Below are positions 34,781 through 43,396 of a stretch of 64,000 bases of DNA, one piece after another. The position numbers were made by a program, and so were the translations under genes. This DNA comes from Sphingomonas sp. (GTDB taxonomy: Bacteria; Pseudomonadota; Alphaproteobacteria; Sphingomonadales; Sphingomonadaceae). Below the pieces are notes generated by a model. The model was not told the origin of the DNA, searched no databases, and was given only the letters and a program-made list of their open reading frames with translations. The stretch covers positions 558,001 to 622,000 of the forward strand of contig NZ_JAHBZI010000001.1 in the NCBI RefSeq assembly GCF_019635515.1. The letters run 5' to 3'. How positions within the stretch are numbered: the stretch's first letter is position 1; every line of letters begins with the position of its first letter.

Positions 34781-36222
34781 CTCGGGGGATCCTGGACTTC
34801 GGCGTATACATTCCGCTCATGCGCCTGCAGCGCTCCGAGATCGCTGCGGCCAATGCCTGGGCCAATCCCTTGGCGGGAGCGGGCAAGGGCGAGCGTGCGA
34901 TCTGCAACTGGGATGAGGACGCGATCACGCTGGCGGTGGAAGCCGGTCGCGATGCCATCCGTGACTTGGACCGTAACGCCATCCGCAGCGTCAGGCTGGC
35001 ATCGACGACGCTGCCGTTTCTCGATCGTTTGAACTCGGCTGTGGTGGTGGAGGCGCTCGGTCTGCCGCCGGAGGTTTCCGCCATCGACTATGCCGGCAGT
35101 CAGCGCGCCGCGACCTCGGCACTGATCCAGGCATTGCAGGCGGACGAAACCCAGCTGCTGGTCAGCGCGGAAAAGCGCGATGCGAAATCTGGCAGTGTGG
35201 TGGAGTTGACCGCCGGCGATGCCGGTGTCGCGGTCGTTGTCGGCGAAGGCGAGGCGCTCGCGCTGCCGCTGGCCTGGCATAGCGTCACATTGGATTTCGT
35301 CGATCATTACCGCACTGCGAGTTCGGGTGGGGACAGCTTCTGGGAAGAGCGCTGGATCCGGGATGCCGGCTATATGGATGCAATTCCCGAGGCGATCGCG
35401 GAAACGCTCCGGAAGGCCGGCGTCGCGGCCTCCGAAATCGCGCATTTTTGCGCTCCGATGGCCGATCAGCGCGCTGCGTCGCAAATCGCCCGCAAAGTGG
35501 GAATGGCCAGCGATGCGTTGCGCGACAGTCTCGCCGCGACATGCGGGCATGCCGGCGCGGCACACCCGATGCTGATGCTGGCTTCGGCGCTGGAGGCGGC
35601 TATGCCCGGAGACAAGATCCTGGCCGTGGGCTTCGGCCAGGGGGTCGACGTCGTCCTGTTCGAAGCGACTGCCGATGTCGCGCGCCCGTCGGGCCGGACC
35701 GGCTTGCGCGGCAGTCTCGCCCGGCGGCGTGAGGAGCGAAACTATCATCGATTTCTCGCGATCAACGATGTCGCCGATTTCGATCGCGGAATGCGGGCCG
35801 AACAGGACAAGCTGACGCCAATGTCCGTTCAGTGGCGCAACCGCGATGCGATCACGGGCTTTTTCGGTGGGAAATGCGCTGCCTGCGGCACCGCGCAATT
35901 TCCGAAGTCGCGGATATGCGTCAATCCCGATTGCGGCGCGATCGACACCCAGGAGCGCGAGCCGTTCGCCGACAAGGTCGGAACGGTCAATTCCTATACA
36001 GCCGACAACCTGACCTACACGCCCGATCCGCCGGCTTGCTACGGCATGATCCAGTTTCCCGGCGGCGGCAGATGGATGATGGATTTCGCTGACGTGCGAC
36101 AGGAAGACCTCTCCGTCGGCATGACAATGAAAATGGCGTTTCGCATCAAGGATATCGATCGGCAACGGGGTTACCGGCGCTATTTCTGGAAGGCCGTTCC
36201 CGAACATATGGGAGTGGCGTGA
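34777..36222 (+). CDS. HMG-CoA synthase-like domain fused to a DUF35/OB-fold domain
   Basis: A 481-residue two-part protein. Residues 1 to about 300 resemble HMG-CoA synthase/KAS III-type thiolase folds (GILDFGVYIPLMRLQRSEIA, AVVVEALGLPPEVSAIDYAG), but the position of the acylated Cys in HMG-CoA synthase reads IDYAGSQRAATSAL without Cys. From about 350 a DUF35 domain follows with a complete zinc ribbon (GGKCAACGTAQFPKSRICV, then NPDCGA) and OB fold (GTVNSYTADNLTYTPDPPAC, GRWMMDFADV). Archaea have a thiolase/HMG-CoA synthase/DUF35 complex as separate genes; here two parts are fused and the thiolase gene follows at once. Catalysis is uncertain; it may be a scaffold or aldol-type lyase. Confidence 0.85.
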   Translation: MTRGILDFGVYIPLMRLQRSEIAAANAWANPLAGAGKGERAICNWDEDAITLAVEAGRDAIRDLDRNAIRSVRLASTTLPFLDRLNSAVVVEALGLPPEVSAIDYAGSQRAATSALIQALQADETQLLVSAEKRDAKSGSVVELTAGDAGVAVVVGEGEALALPLAWHSVTLDFVDHYRTASSGGDSFWEERWIRDAGYMDAIPEAIAETLRKAGVAASEIAHFCAPMADQRAASQIARKVGMASDALRDSLAATCGHAGAAHPMLMLASALEAAMPGDKILAVGFGQGVDVVLFEATADVARPSGRTGLRGSLARRREERNYHRFLAINDVADFDRGMRAEQDKLTPMSVQWRNRDAITGFFGGKCAACGTAQFPKSRICVNPDCGAIDTQEREPFADKVGTVNSYTADNLTYTPDPPACYGMIQFPGGGRWMMDFADVRQEDLSVGMTMKMAFRIKDIDRQRGYRRYFWKAVPEHMGVA

Positions 36223-37418
36223 TGGCTATCGGTATTCGCGACCGCGTCGCGATCATCGGGATGGGCTGCACGCGGTTCGGCGAGCGCTGGGATATGAATG
36301 CCGAGGATCTGATGGTCGAGGCTTTCATCGAGGCGCTTGATACATCCGGCATCGAGAAGGTCCAGATCGATGCCGCGTGGCTGGGGACCGGCATCGAGGA
36401 GCAGAGCGTCGGCAAGTCGGCCGTGCCGCTTTCGACCGCGCTGCGGCTGCAGTCGATTCCCGTTACCCGCGTCGAGAATTATTGCGCCAGCGGTACGGAA
36501 GCACTGCGCGGTGCGGCCTATGCCGTTGCTTCGGGTGCGGTCGACATCGCTCTGGCGATGGGTGTCGAGAAGCTGAAGGATACCGGCTATGGCGGGCTCC
36601 CGCAGCGCGGTCGCGGCACGCTGAACAACATGATCTGGCCGAACATCTCGGCGCCGGGCTGCTTCGCCCAGGTCGCGACGGCCTATGCCAGCCGGCATGG
36701 CGTCGATCGCGCTGATATGAAGCGCGCGATGGCGCATATTTCAGTGAAGAGCCACGCCAATGCCGGGCGCAATCCCAAGGCGCATCTGCGCAGTGCGCTG
36801 ACGATGGACGCGGTGCTGAATGCCCCGATCATCGCGGAGCCCCTGGGGCTTTACGACTGCTGCGGCGTATCCGATGGTGCGGCCTGCGCCATCGTCACGC
36901 GGCCCGAGATCGCCGAAGCCCTCGGGCATCGGGATCCGGTCCGGGTCAAATCGCTGCAGCTTGCCGGGTCCAGCGGCGTGGAGGCGCAGTTCAACGCGTG
37001 GGACGGCAGCCATTTTGCGACCACGCGCGCGGCGGTGAAGCGCGCTTATGCCGAGGCGGGCGTTACCAATCCGCGCGACGAAATCGACCTGCTCGAAGTG
37101 CATGATTGCTTCTCCGTAACCGAATTGGTGACGATGGAGGATCTGGGCATATCGCCGGAGGGTGGCGCGATCCGTGATGTGCTCGACGGGTTTTACGATG
37201 CGGATGGCGCAATGCCTTGTCAGATCGATGGCGGGCTCAAATGCTTCGGGCATCCGGTCGGCGCGTCGGGGCTTCGCATGCTCTACGAGATCTACCTTCA
37301 GATGCACGGCCAGGCCGGCGAGCGCCAACGCAAAGATATCCCGAGGCTTGGACTGTCCCATAACCTCGGCGGCATGCCGCATCAGAGCGTCTGCGCAGTC
37401 GCGCTGATTGGTCGATAG
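36222..37418 (+). CDS. Thiolase family acyltransferase with intact Cys
   Basis: A 398-residue thiolase starting at the ATG that overlaps the previous stop (TGATG). The nucleophile is Cys88 in ENYCASGTEALRGAAYAVAS, and the C-terminal part has LLEVHDCFSVTELVTMEDLG, LKCFGHPVGASGLRMLYEIY and LSHNLGGMPHQSVCAVALIG. It is the only one of the four thiolase-fold proteins in the block that keeps the reactive Cys, so it is the best candidate for thiolytic release of acetyl-CoA or propionyl-CoA. It may form a complex with the fused HMG-CoA synthase-like/DUF35 protein. Confidence 0.92.
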   Translation: MAIGIRDRVAIIGMGCTRFGERWDMNAEDLMVEAFIEALDTSGIEKVQIDAAWLGTGIEEQSVGKSAVPLSTALRLQSIPVTRVENYCASGTEALRGAAYAVASGAVDIALAMGVEKLKDTGYGGLPQRGRGTLNNMIWPNISAPGCFAQVATAYASRHGVDRADMKRAMAHISVKSHANAGRNPKAHLRSALTMDAVLNAPIIAEPLGLYDCCGVSDGAACAIVTRPEIAEALGHRDPVRVKSLQLAGSSGVEAQFNAWDGSHFATTRAAVKRAYAEAGVTNPRDEIDLLEVHDCFSVTELVTMEDLGISPEGGAIRDVLDGFYDADGAMPCQIDGGLKCFGHPVGASGLRMLYEIYLQMHGQAGERQRKDIPRLGLSHNLGGMPHQSVCAVALIGR

Positions 37419-37441
37419 CATTCACTTCGATGGGAGCCCGC

Positions 37442-38230
37442 ATGCGCGTCGCCGATAGAATTTGGGAAACACTGTCGGTCACCGTGGATGCGGGGATCGC
37501 CACCATTGCCTTCGCCCGCCCGGACAAGTTCAATGCCATGAACCTGGCCATGCGCGATGAACTGTTCGAGTGTTTTGATGCGATCGCTCGCGATCAGTCG
37601 ATCCGCTGCGTGATACTGACCGGGCAGGGCAAGGCTTTTTCCGCTGGCGGCGATATCAACGACTTCAGGAACTCCCCCGGGACGCTGCACAATATGATGG
37701 GGCGGCTCACCCACCGCTGGGTGCGGGCGCTCTGGAACCTGCCGCAGCCCGTGGTGGCCGCAGTCAACGGCGTCGCGGCCGGCGGCGGCGCGAGCATCGC
37801 CCTGTTGTGCGATATCGTCGTCGCGTCCGAAGAAGCGTCCTTCGTACATACGTTCATGAACGTAGGCCTAGTGCCCGATCTCGGCGGAATGTTCGTGTTG
37901 CCCCGGCTGGTGGGACTGCAAAAGGCCAAGGAACTGGCGTTTCTCGGTGAAAAGCTCTCGGCGCGTGAAGCATTCGACTGTGGTCTGGTGAATCGCGTTG
38001 TCCCGGCCCCCGAGCTGATGGAGCATGTATCCGGAATGGCTGCTCGACTGGCCGGCTTGCCGAGTTCGGCCGTTACCATGGCGAAACGAACCTTCAATCG
38101 ATCGTTCGAGAGCGCCATGGATGCGGTGCTGGACGCGGAATGGATGGCGCAAAGCTATCTGTTCGGTACCGAGGAAAGTCAGGCGGGCGTTTCGGGATTC
38201 CTGTCCAAGAGCGGCGCTGCCGACAGGTGA
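37442..38230 (+). CDS. Enoyl-CoA hydratase/isomerase (crotonase family, PaaG-like)
   Basis: 262 residues from the ATG at 37442, preceded by GGGAG; a second ATG at 37430 is in frame. Crotonase signatures are GKAFSAGGDINDF and VNGVAAGGGASIALLCDIVV for the oxyanion hole, and FVHTFMNVGLVPDLGGMFVL, where the acid residue is Asp as in PaaG-type isomerases rather than the Glu of hydratases. A double-bond isomerase role is therefore likely. It is the last gene of the plus-strand operon and faces the convergent ACAD gene across a 53-nt gap. Confidence 0.9.
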   Translation: MRVADRIWETLSVTVDAGIATIAFARPDKFNAMNLAMRDELFECFDAIARDQSIRCVILTGQGKAFSAGGDINDFRNSPGTLHNMMGRLTHRWVRALWNLPQPVVAAVNGVAAGGGASIALLCDIVVASEEASFVHTFMNVGLVPDLGGMFVLPRLVGLQKAKELAFLGEKLSAREAFDCGLVNRVVPAPELMEHVSGMAARLAGLPSSAVTMAKRTFNRSFESAMDAVLDAEWMAQSYLFGTEESQAGVSGFLSKSGAADR

Positions 38231-38283
38231 ATGCGCTACGGCCGCCGCGGCGGCCTGCGATGCGATCCGGAGCCGGTTGACGA

Positions 38284-39975
38284 TCAGGCAGGCCCCGCTG
38301 TCCCATGGGTAGCCAGCAATCCGCGGCCGATGACGTGCGCCTGAATCTCCGCCGCGCCTTCGAAGATATTCAGCACGCGAGCGTCGCAAAGCACGCGGCT
38401 AATCTCGAATTCCAGGGCGAAGCCGTTGCCGCCGTGAATTTGCAGCGCGGCATCCGCGTTCGACCAGGCGACGCGCGCGGCCAGCAGCTTGGCCATGCCG
38501 GCTTCGATATCGCAGCGCGTTCCCTCATCCTTGCGGCGTGCGGCGAAATAGGTGAGCTCGCGGACCATCACCGTCTCCACCGCCATCAACGCCAGCTTGT
38601 CCGCCACGCGCGGGAAGTCCCGAAGCGGGCGGCCGAATTGTTTGCGCTCGATTGCGTATCGGAGACCGAGCGCCAGGGCGTTGCGGGCAACGCCAACCGC
38701 GCGGGCAGCGGTCTGGATGCGCGCGCTTTCGAAGGTGCGCATGAGCTGCTTGAAGCCCTGACCCTCGACCCCGCCGAGGAGCGCGTCGCGCGGCACCGCA
38801 AAGCCATCGAAGGCGATGTCGTATTCGCGCATGCCGCGATAGCCGAGCACATGGATCTCGCCGCCTTCCATCCCCTCGGACGGGAAGAGATCGCCCTCCG
38901 AGCCGCGGAGCTTAGGCGCCAGGAACAGCGATAGCCCTTCATGCCCGGGCTTGCTCGCATCTGAGCGGGCGAGGACCGTCATGAGATCGCTGCGCGAGCC
39001 ATGCGTGATCCAGGTCTTGTTCCCGCTCAGCCGCCAGCCATCCTCCCCGGCGACCGCGCGCGTGCGCACGCGCGCCAGATCCGATCCCTGGTCCGGCTCG
39101 GTGAAAACGGCGGTGGTGAGAATCTCGCCGGAGACGATCCGCCCGAGCCATTGCCGCTTCTGTTCTTCGGTTCCCGATCCGGCGATGAGCTCGCAGGCGA
39201 TTTCCGAGCGGGTTCCGATCGACCCCACCGCGATCCAGCCCTTGCTGAGTTCCTCGGTGATGACGCACATCGCCAATTTGCTCATGCCCATCCCGCCATA
39301 TTCGGGATCGGCCGAGATGCCGAATACGCCAAGCTCCGCCATTTCGGCAATCAGCGAATCCGGAACCAGTGCGTTATCGAGGTGCCATTGATGCGCGAAA
39401 GGTGCGATCCGTTCGTCGACGAACCGCACGAACTGGGCGCGGATCATGTCGAGATCGCCGTCACCCAGCGTATCGGAGACGGTGTCGCCGCGCGAAAGCG
39501 CATCGACAAGGGCGGCGCGATTCGCCGCGGTATTCCCGAAATCCAAGAAAGCCTGGACGGCGGGACGGCTTTCCAGCTCGCGGACATCCCCTGCCAAGCC
39601 CAGTTCGCGTAGGCGGACCGTCTCGGCCTGGCTCATGGCGATGCCGCCGGCCAACTGGCCGAGATACTCACCGAACCCAATGCGGATCGTCAGGCGCTCC
39701 AAGCGGCCGAGCAAGCCGTCCGCAGCCAGGCGCCGACCCCAGCGAAGCGTCTGATCGAGCGTCTCGACAACTGTCCAGACCCATGCCGTTCCGTGCAGGA
39801 CGCGCTGGCCGGCGTTCAGATCCGCTTCCGAGCGGCGCCCGTTGTCGAGCGGGATTGCCCGGTCGAGCACTGGAATACAGCTTTCGGCGAGCGCGCGCGC
39901 CGCGGCGACGGCTTCCTGGGCGGTTTCGAGCAACCGTTCGTCGCTCAGGAGATTTTGCAGGCTGGTGGTCATCAT
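38284..39975 (-). CDS. Acyl-CoA dehydrogenase with N-terminal extension, methylsuccinyl-CoA dehydrogenase-like
   Basis: 563 residues from the ATG at 39975 (GGAG upstream; a second ATG follows directly). The first 165 or so residues are an extra helical domain (VLHGTAWVWTVVETLDQTLR, IGFGEYLGQLAGGIAMSQAE). The same kind of extension marks (2S)-methylsuccinyl-CoA dehydrogenase of the ethylmalonyl-CoA pathway. The ACAD core follows: FTEPDQGSDLARVRTRAV, LSGNKTWITHGSR, ERKQFGRPLRDFPRVADKLA and IHGGNGFALEFEISRVLCDA, ending IFEGAAEIQAHVIGRGLL. It probably oxidises a branched dicarboxylyl-CoA. It is last in a three-gene minus-strand operon. Confidence 0.88.
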   Translation of the reverse strand: MMTTSLQNLLSDERLLETAQEAVAAARALAESCIPVLDRAIPLDNGRRSEADLNAGQRVLHGTAWVWTVVETLDQTLRWGRRLAADGLLGRLERLTIRIGFGEYLGQLAGGIAMSQAETVRLRELGLAGDVRELESRPAVQAFLDFGNTAANRAALVDALSRGDTVSDTLGDGDLDMIRAQFVRFVDERIAPFAHQWHLDNALVPDSLIAEMAELGVFGISADPEYGGMGMSKLAMCVITEELSKGWIAVGSIGTRSEIACELIAGSGTEEQKRQWLGRIVSGEILTTAVFTEPDQGSDLARVRTRAVAGEDGWRLSGNKTWITHGSRSDLMTVLARSDASKPGHEGLSLFLAPKLRGSEGDLFPSEGMEGGEIHVLGYRGMREYDIAFDGFAVPRDALLGGVEGQGFKQLMRTFESARIQTAARAVGVARNALALGLRYAIERKQFGRPLRDFPRVADKLALMAVETVMVRELTYFAARRKDEGTRCDIEAGMAKLLAARVAWSNADAALQIHGGNGFALEFEISRVLCDARVLNIFEGAAEIQAHVIGRGLLATHGTAGPA

Positions 39976-40003
39976 GGTCTCCGGGGCGTGCAATGGCACG
40001 CAT

Positions 40004-41224
40004 CTATGCGTTGGCGCTCGCGACGATTCCGCGATCGTGCAGCGCCGCGATTTCGCCGCCCGAGCAGCCGAGCAGTTCGGCGAGCACTTCCTCGGTATGC
40101 TCACCGAGAAACGGCGCGCGGGCAGCGGGCAGGCGGTCGGCCGCTGGTAGAGAAGCTGGAAATCCAGGCGCGGGGTAACGCATCCCGCTGGGATGGCTGA
40201 CATCGGAAAAGACGGGGTTCTCGCGCACCAGCCGCGGCTCTTCGGCAATCGCCGCGCGCAAGCCGTGATATTTCCCCCAGCACACGTTATTACCGGCGAA
40301 AGCGTCGAAGAGATCGTCAGACCGGCGCCGGGCTATCGCGGCGGCGACGATGGGATTGAGCGCGTGCCGATGGGAGAAGCGCGCTCCCTCGTCGCGAAAA
40401 TCGGTGCCGAGGGACGCTTCGAGGCCGCCAATATCGGCAGCGATATCGAGTGCCTTGATCAGGCCAGTCCATTGGCGAGGGGTGATCGCCACCACCATGA
40501 TGCGCTTGCCGTCGGCGGTAGTGAAATCGCACCCGAAAGCGCCATACAGCGCATTGCCATAGGCGGGGCGATCATGGCCCGAGGCTTCGACCTCGCCGAT
40601 CTGTCCCAGATTAGCCAGGGTTGCGATCGCGACATCGCTCAAGGGAAGGCGGATCTCGCCGCCGATCCCGCAAAGCCGCCGGCGGTGCACCGCGGCGAGC
40701 ACCGCCGTCGACGCCAGCGCGCCGGTGAGCAGATCCCAGGCCGGCACCACATGATTGACGGGCTCGTCGCCGCCTTCGGGCCCGGTCATATAGGGCACGC
40801 CAACCGCGCAGTTTATAGTGTAATCGACCGCGGGGGTGCCGTCATTCCATCCCATCACCCGGGCGGTGATCAGATCCGCACGATGCGCGACGAGTCGGTC
40901 ATGCGCGAGAAAGCCCCTTTCGGGATAATTCGTCAGGAAGATGCCGCTGCTGGCGCCCGGCGCGGTGGCGAGCCTGACCATCAATTCGCGCCCTTCCGGA
41001 TTGCTCAGATCGACCGCGACCGATTTCTTACCCTTGTTGAGGCCCTCCCAGTACAGGCTGTGACCATCCGGCGCGACCGGCCACCTTCCGAAATCGGGGC
41101 CGCCGCCAATCTGATCGATCCGGATCACTTCGGCGCCGAGCTGCGCCAGGTGCAGCCCGCACGACGGACCGGCCACGAACGACGCGGCCTCGATCACGCG
41201 CAGATCGCCGAGCATCTCGTACAT
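40004..41224 (-). CDS. CaiB/BaiF family III CoA-transferase
   Basis: 406 residues. MYEMLGDLRVIEAASFVAGP and GLHLAQLGAEVIRIDQIGGG mark the Rossmann-like start; LSNPEGRELMVRLA and FLTNYPERGFLAHDRL follow. The likely catalytic Asp lies in VPAWDLLTGALAST. GEHTEEVLAELLGCSGGEIA is the standard C terminus. Compared with its paralogues it has an unusual NHV insertion before the Asp. Sits between the BadI/MenB-like gene (35 nt) and the Mcd-like gene (28 nt), which suggests it activates the acid released by ring opening or swaps CoA between two pathway acids. Confidence 0.9.
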   Translation of the reverse strand: MYEMLGDLRVIEAASFVAGPSCGLHLAQLGAEVIRIDQIGGGPDFGRWPVAPDGHSLYWEGLNKGKKSVAVDLSNPEGRELMVRLATAPGASSGIFLTNYPERGFLAHDRLVAHRADLITARVMGWNDGTPAVDYTINCAVGVPYMTGPEGGDEPVNHVVPAWDLLTGALASTAVLAAVHRRRLCGIGGEIRLPLSDVAIATLANLGQIGEVEASGHDRPAYGNALYGAFGCDFTTADGKRIMVVAITPRQWTGLIKALDIAADIGGLEASLGTDFRDEGARFSHRHALNPIVAAAIARRRSDDLFDAFAGNNVCWGKYHGLRAAIAEEPRLVRENPVFSDVSHPSGMRYPAPGFPASLPAADRLPAARAPFLGEHTEEVLAELLGCSGGEIAALHDRGIVASANA

Positions 41225-41259
41225 TCAGCGCGCTCCCGCCAGCTTGTGACGCATGCCGC

Positions 41260-42066
41260 TCACTTGCCCCTGCGGGTGCGGAATTGCTGGAAATCGGGCG
41301 GGCGCTTTTCCATGAACGCGGTGGCGCCCTCGATCATCTCGGGATGGCCGGCCATCCGCATCAGCGCCTGGCCGGCATGGTTGAAGTGCGGGCGCATCAT
41401 GTCCCACCACACGTTCGACGAGATTTTCGTGACTTCCAGATAGGCGGGGCTCTTGGCGAGCAGCTCATCGACCCAGCGGTCGACCTCCGCCTCGAGCTGC
41501 TCGTGTGGAACGACGGCGTTGATCCAGCCCATCTCGAGCGCCTGCGCCGCGGTATATTGCCGGCACAGCATGCAGATTTCCTTGGCCCGCTTTTCGCCGA
41601 CCGACATCGCGAAGAGATTGGTCGCGCCGAAGACGGGCGAACTCCCGATGCGTGGGCCGGTCTGGCCCAGTTTCGCCTTGTCGGAAGCGATGGCGAGGTC
41701 GCATGCCACGACGAACTCGTTGCCGCCGCCGACGGCATAGCCGTTGATCGCCGCGATAACCGGCTGCGGCGCGCTGCGGATCGCCTCAAGCGCCTTCATT
41801 GCGCTTCCGAAGAGGTGCCGGGCCTTTTCGGGGTTGAAGCTGGTCAACTCGCCGAGATAGCCGCCGGTACAGAAAGCCTTGTCGCCAACGCCCGACAGAA
41901 TGATCACGCCGATCTCGGGATTGGCTGAAGCTTCTTCGATAGCCGCCGCGAGTTCGAGGCAAGTGTCGCCGTCAAAGGCGTTGAGCCGCTCGGGATGGTT
42001 GAAGCTGATCCAGACGCACCCCGTACGGCGATGCTCTACCAGAATGTGCGCAGTACCTTGGGCCAT
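41260..42066 (-). CDS. Crotonase-fold hydrolase resembling BadI/MenB
   Basis: 268 residues from the ATG at 42066, placed 8 nt after AGGAG; two upstream ATGs are in frame. The sequence has the marks of the MenB/BadI branch of crotonases: WISFNHPERLNAFDGDTCLE, GDKAFCTGGYLGEL, INGYAVGGGNEFVVACDLAI, LGQTGPRIGSSPVFGATNLF, and VGEKRAKEICMLCRQYTAAQ followed by ALEMGWINAVVPHEQLEAEV. BadI opens 2-ketocyclohexanecarboxyl-CoA by hydrolysis and MenB makes the reverse type of bond. I infer hydrolytic opening of a cyclic beta-keto-CoA. First gene of the minus-strand trio, sharing the divergent operator at 42134. Confidence 0.85.
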   Translation of the reverse strand: MAQGTAHILVEHRRTGCVWISFNHPERLNAFDGDTCLELAAAIEEASANPEIGVIILSGVGDKAFCTGGYLGELTSFNPEKARHLFGSAMKALEAIRSAPQPVIAAINGYAVGGGNEFVVACDLAIASDKAKLGQTGPRIGSSPVFGATNLFAMSVGEKRAKEICMLCRQYTAAQALEMGWINAVVPHEQLEAEVDRWVDELLAKSPAYLEVTKISSNVWWDMMRPHFNHAGQALMRMAGHPEMIEGATAFMEKRPPDFQQFRTRRGK

Positions 42067-42133
42067 CTTCATTCTCCTGTTTTCGGGGCCGGCCTTCAGG
42101 CTGTCCAAAACTGTCAAAATGCCTAATCGTAAA

Positions 42134-42186
42134 AATGGAACTGAATTTCAAGTCTGTTGACACAAGCTGGTTGGGCTCCTTATAGA
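42134..42186 (+). promoter_or_regulatory. Divergent promoter with IclR-like operator
   Basis: The palindrome AATGGAAC-TGA-ATTTCAAG (42134-42152) is followed after four bases by a perfect -35 TTGACA (42157-42162), an 18-bp spacer and -10 TATAGA (42181-42186), the strongest promoter in the block. Transcription would start near 42193, just ahead of the Shine-Dalgarno sequence of the gene at 42206. The same site can act on the opposite operon starting at 42066. Confidence 0.68.
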
Positions 42187-42205
42187 ATTGGCCAGGGAGC
42201 AGGAT

Positions 42206-43396
42206 ATGACAGAGCGAATCGACCGAAGCCTTCGCGGCAAAGTGTGCCTGGTCGGAGTCGGAATTTCGAAGCGTGTCGGCAAGGTTCCGGGGGTCAGCCC
42301 TTTGACCCACGCCGTCGAAGCCGCGCTGGCCGCCATCGAGGATGCGGGGATCGACAAGAGCGAGATCGACGGAGTCGTATCGTGTCCGACATTCGCTGGA
42401 CGGTATAATCGTCCCAGCGTCATCATCGCCGAAACGCTTGGCATCCAGCCCCGCTATTCGACCAATATCAACGTTTCCGGCGGCGTAGGGGCCGCGGCGC
42501 TCAACCAGGCCGCGGCGGCGGTCGCCGGCGGGTTGGCCGATGTCGTGCTGTTCGCGACCGGCGATGCGATGCTGACCGGATTGACGACCGAACTCGCGCT
42601 CAAGGCGATGTCCGAGACCCGCGACCAGCAATATGAGGTGCCGTTCGGCATCCCTTCGTCCAATACCTTCGCGATGATCGGCGCGCGTCATGCGCATCTC
42701 TATGGCACGACCGCGGAGCATCGCGCGCATGTCGCGGTGACGTTTCGCAACCATGCGCTGAAAATGCCCGGCGCCCAGATGACGACGCCGATCACGATCG
42801 AGGATGTAGTCAATTCGAAGATCGTGACTTCTCCATACCGCAAGCTCGATTGCTCGCTGATCTCGGATGGCGGCGTCGCCTGGATCCTGACTACGCCGGA
42901 GCGCGCGAGGGCGATGAAGCAGAAGCCCGTCTATTTCCTTGGCGGTGGCGAATTCTACACGCAGGAGCATTTGTTCCTGATGGAAGATCTCGCAACGACG
43001 GGGGCGGCGCAGTCGTCGAAGCTCGCATATCGGATGGCGGGCGTCACGCCGAAGGACATCGACGTTGCGGGAATCTACGATTGCTTCACCGGCGTATGCA
43101 TCGTGGTCACCGAAGATCTCGGCTTTTGCAAGAAGGGCGAAGGCGGCCCGTTCGTGGCCGAGGGCAACCTCACGCATGGCGGCGCGATCCCCGCGAACCT
43201 GCACGGCGGGCTGCTTTCCTATGCGCATATCGGCCTTGCCGGCAGCGTATATCATCTGATCGAAGTCGTGCAGCAATTGCGCGGCAATGCCGCGGACCGC
43301 CAGGTGCAGGGCGCCGAGGTCGGGCTGTTCCACAGCTTGGGCGGCGGCATGTCGTGCAATTCGACGACCATCCTCGGAACGGAGGCGACCCTGTGA
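42206..43396 (+). CDS. Thiolase-fold protein lacking the nucleophilic Cys (second aldolase candidate)
   Basis: 396 residues from the ATG at 42206; an upstream in-frame start would precede the predicted transcript start. Thiolase-fold landmarks are DVAGIYDCFTGVCIVVTEDL and FVAEGNLTHGGAIPANLHGG. The Cys loop reads TNINVSGGVGAAALNQ, so the usual reactive Cys is replaced. Like the protein at 18989 it is paired with a DUF35 gene (4-nt GTGA overlap), the arrangement of Ltp2-type retro-aldolases. The two proteins differ enough that they probably act on different intermediates. Confidence 0.87.
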   Translation: MTERIDRSLRGKVCLVGVGISKRVGKVPGVSPLTHAVEAALAAIEDAGIDKSEIDGVVSCPTFAGRYNRPSVIIAETLGIQPRYSTNINVSGGVGAAALNQAAAAVAGGLADVVLFATGDAMLTGLTTELALKAMSETRDQQYEVPFGIPSSNTFAMIGARHAHLYGTTAEHRAHVAVTFRNHALKMPGAQMTTPITIEDVVNSKIVTSPYRKLDCSLISDGGVAWILTTPERARAMKQKPVYFLGGGEFYTQEHLFLMEDLATTGAAQSSKLAYRMAGVTPKDIDVAGIYDCFTGVCIVVTEDLGFCKKGEGGPFVAEGNLTHGGAIPANLHGGLLSYAHIGLAGSVYHLIEVVQQLRGNAADRQVQGAEVGLFHSLGGGMSCNSTTILGTEATL

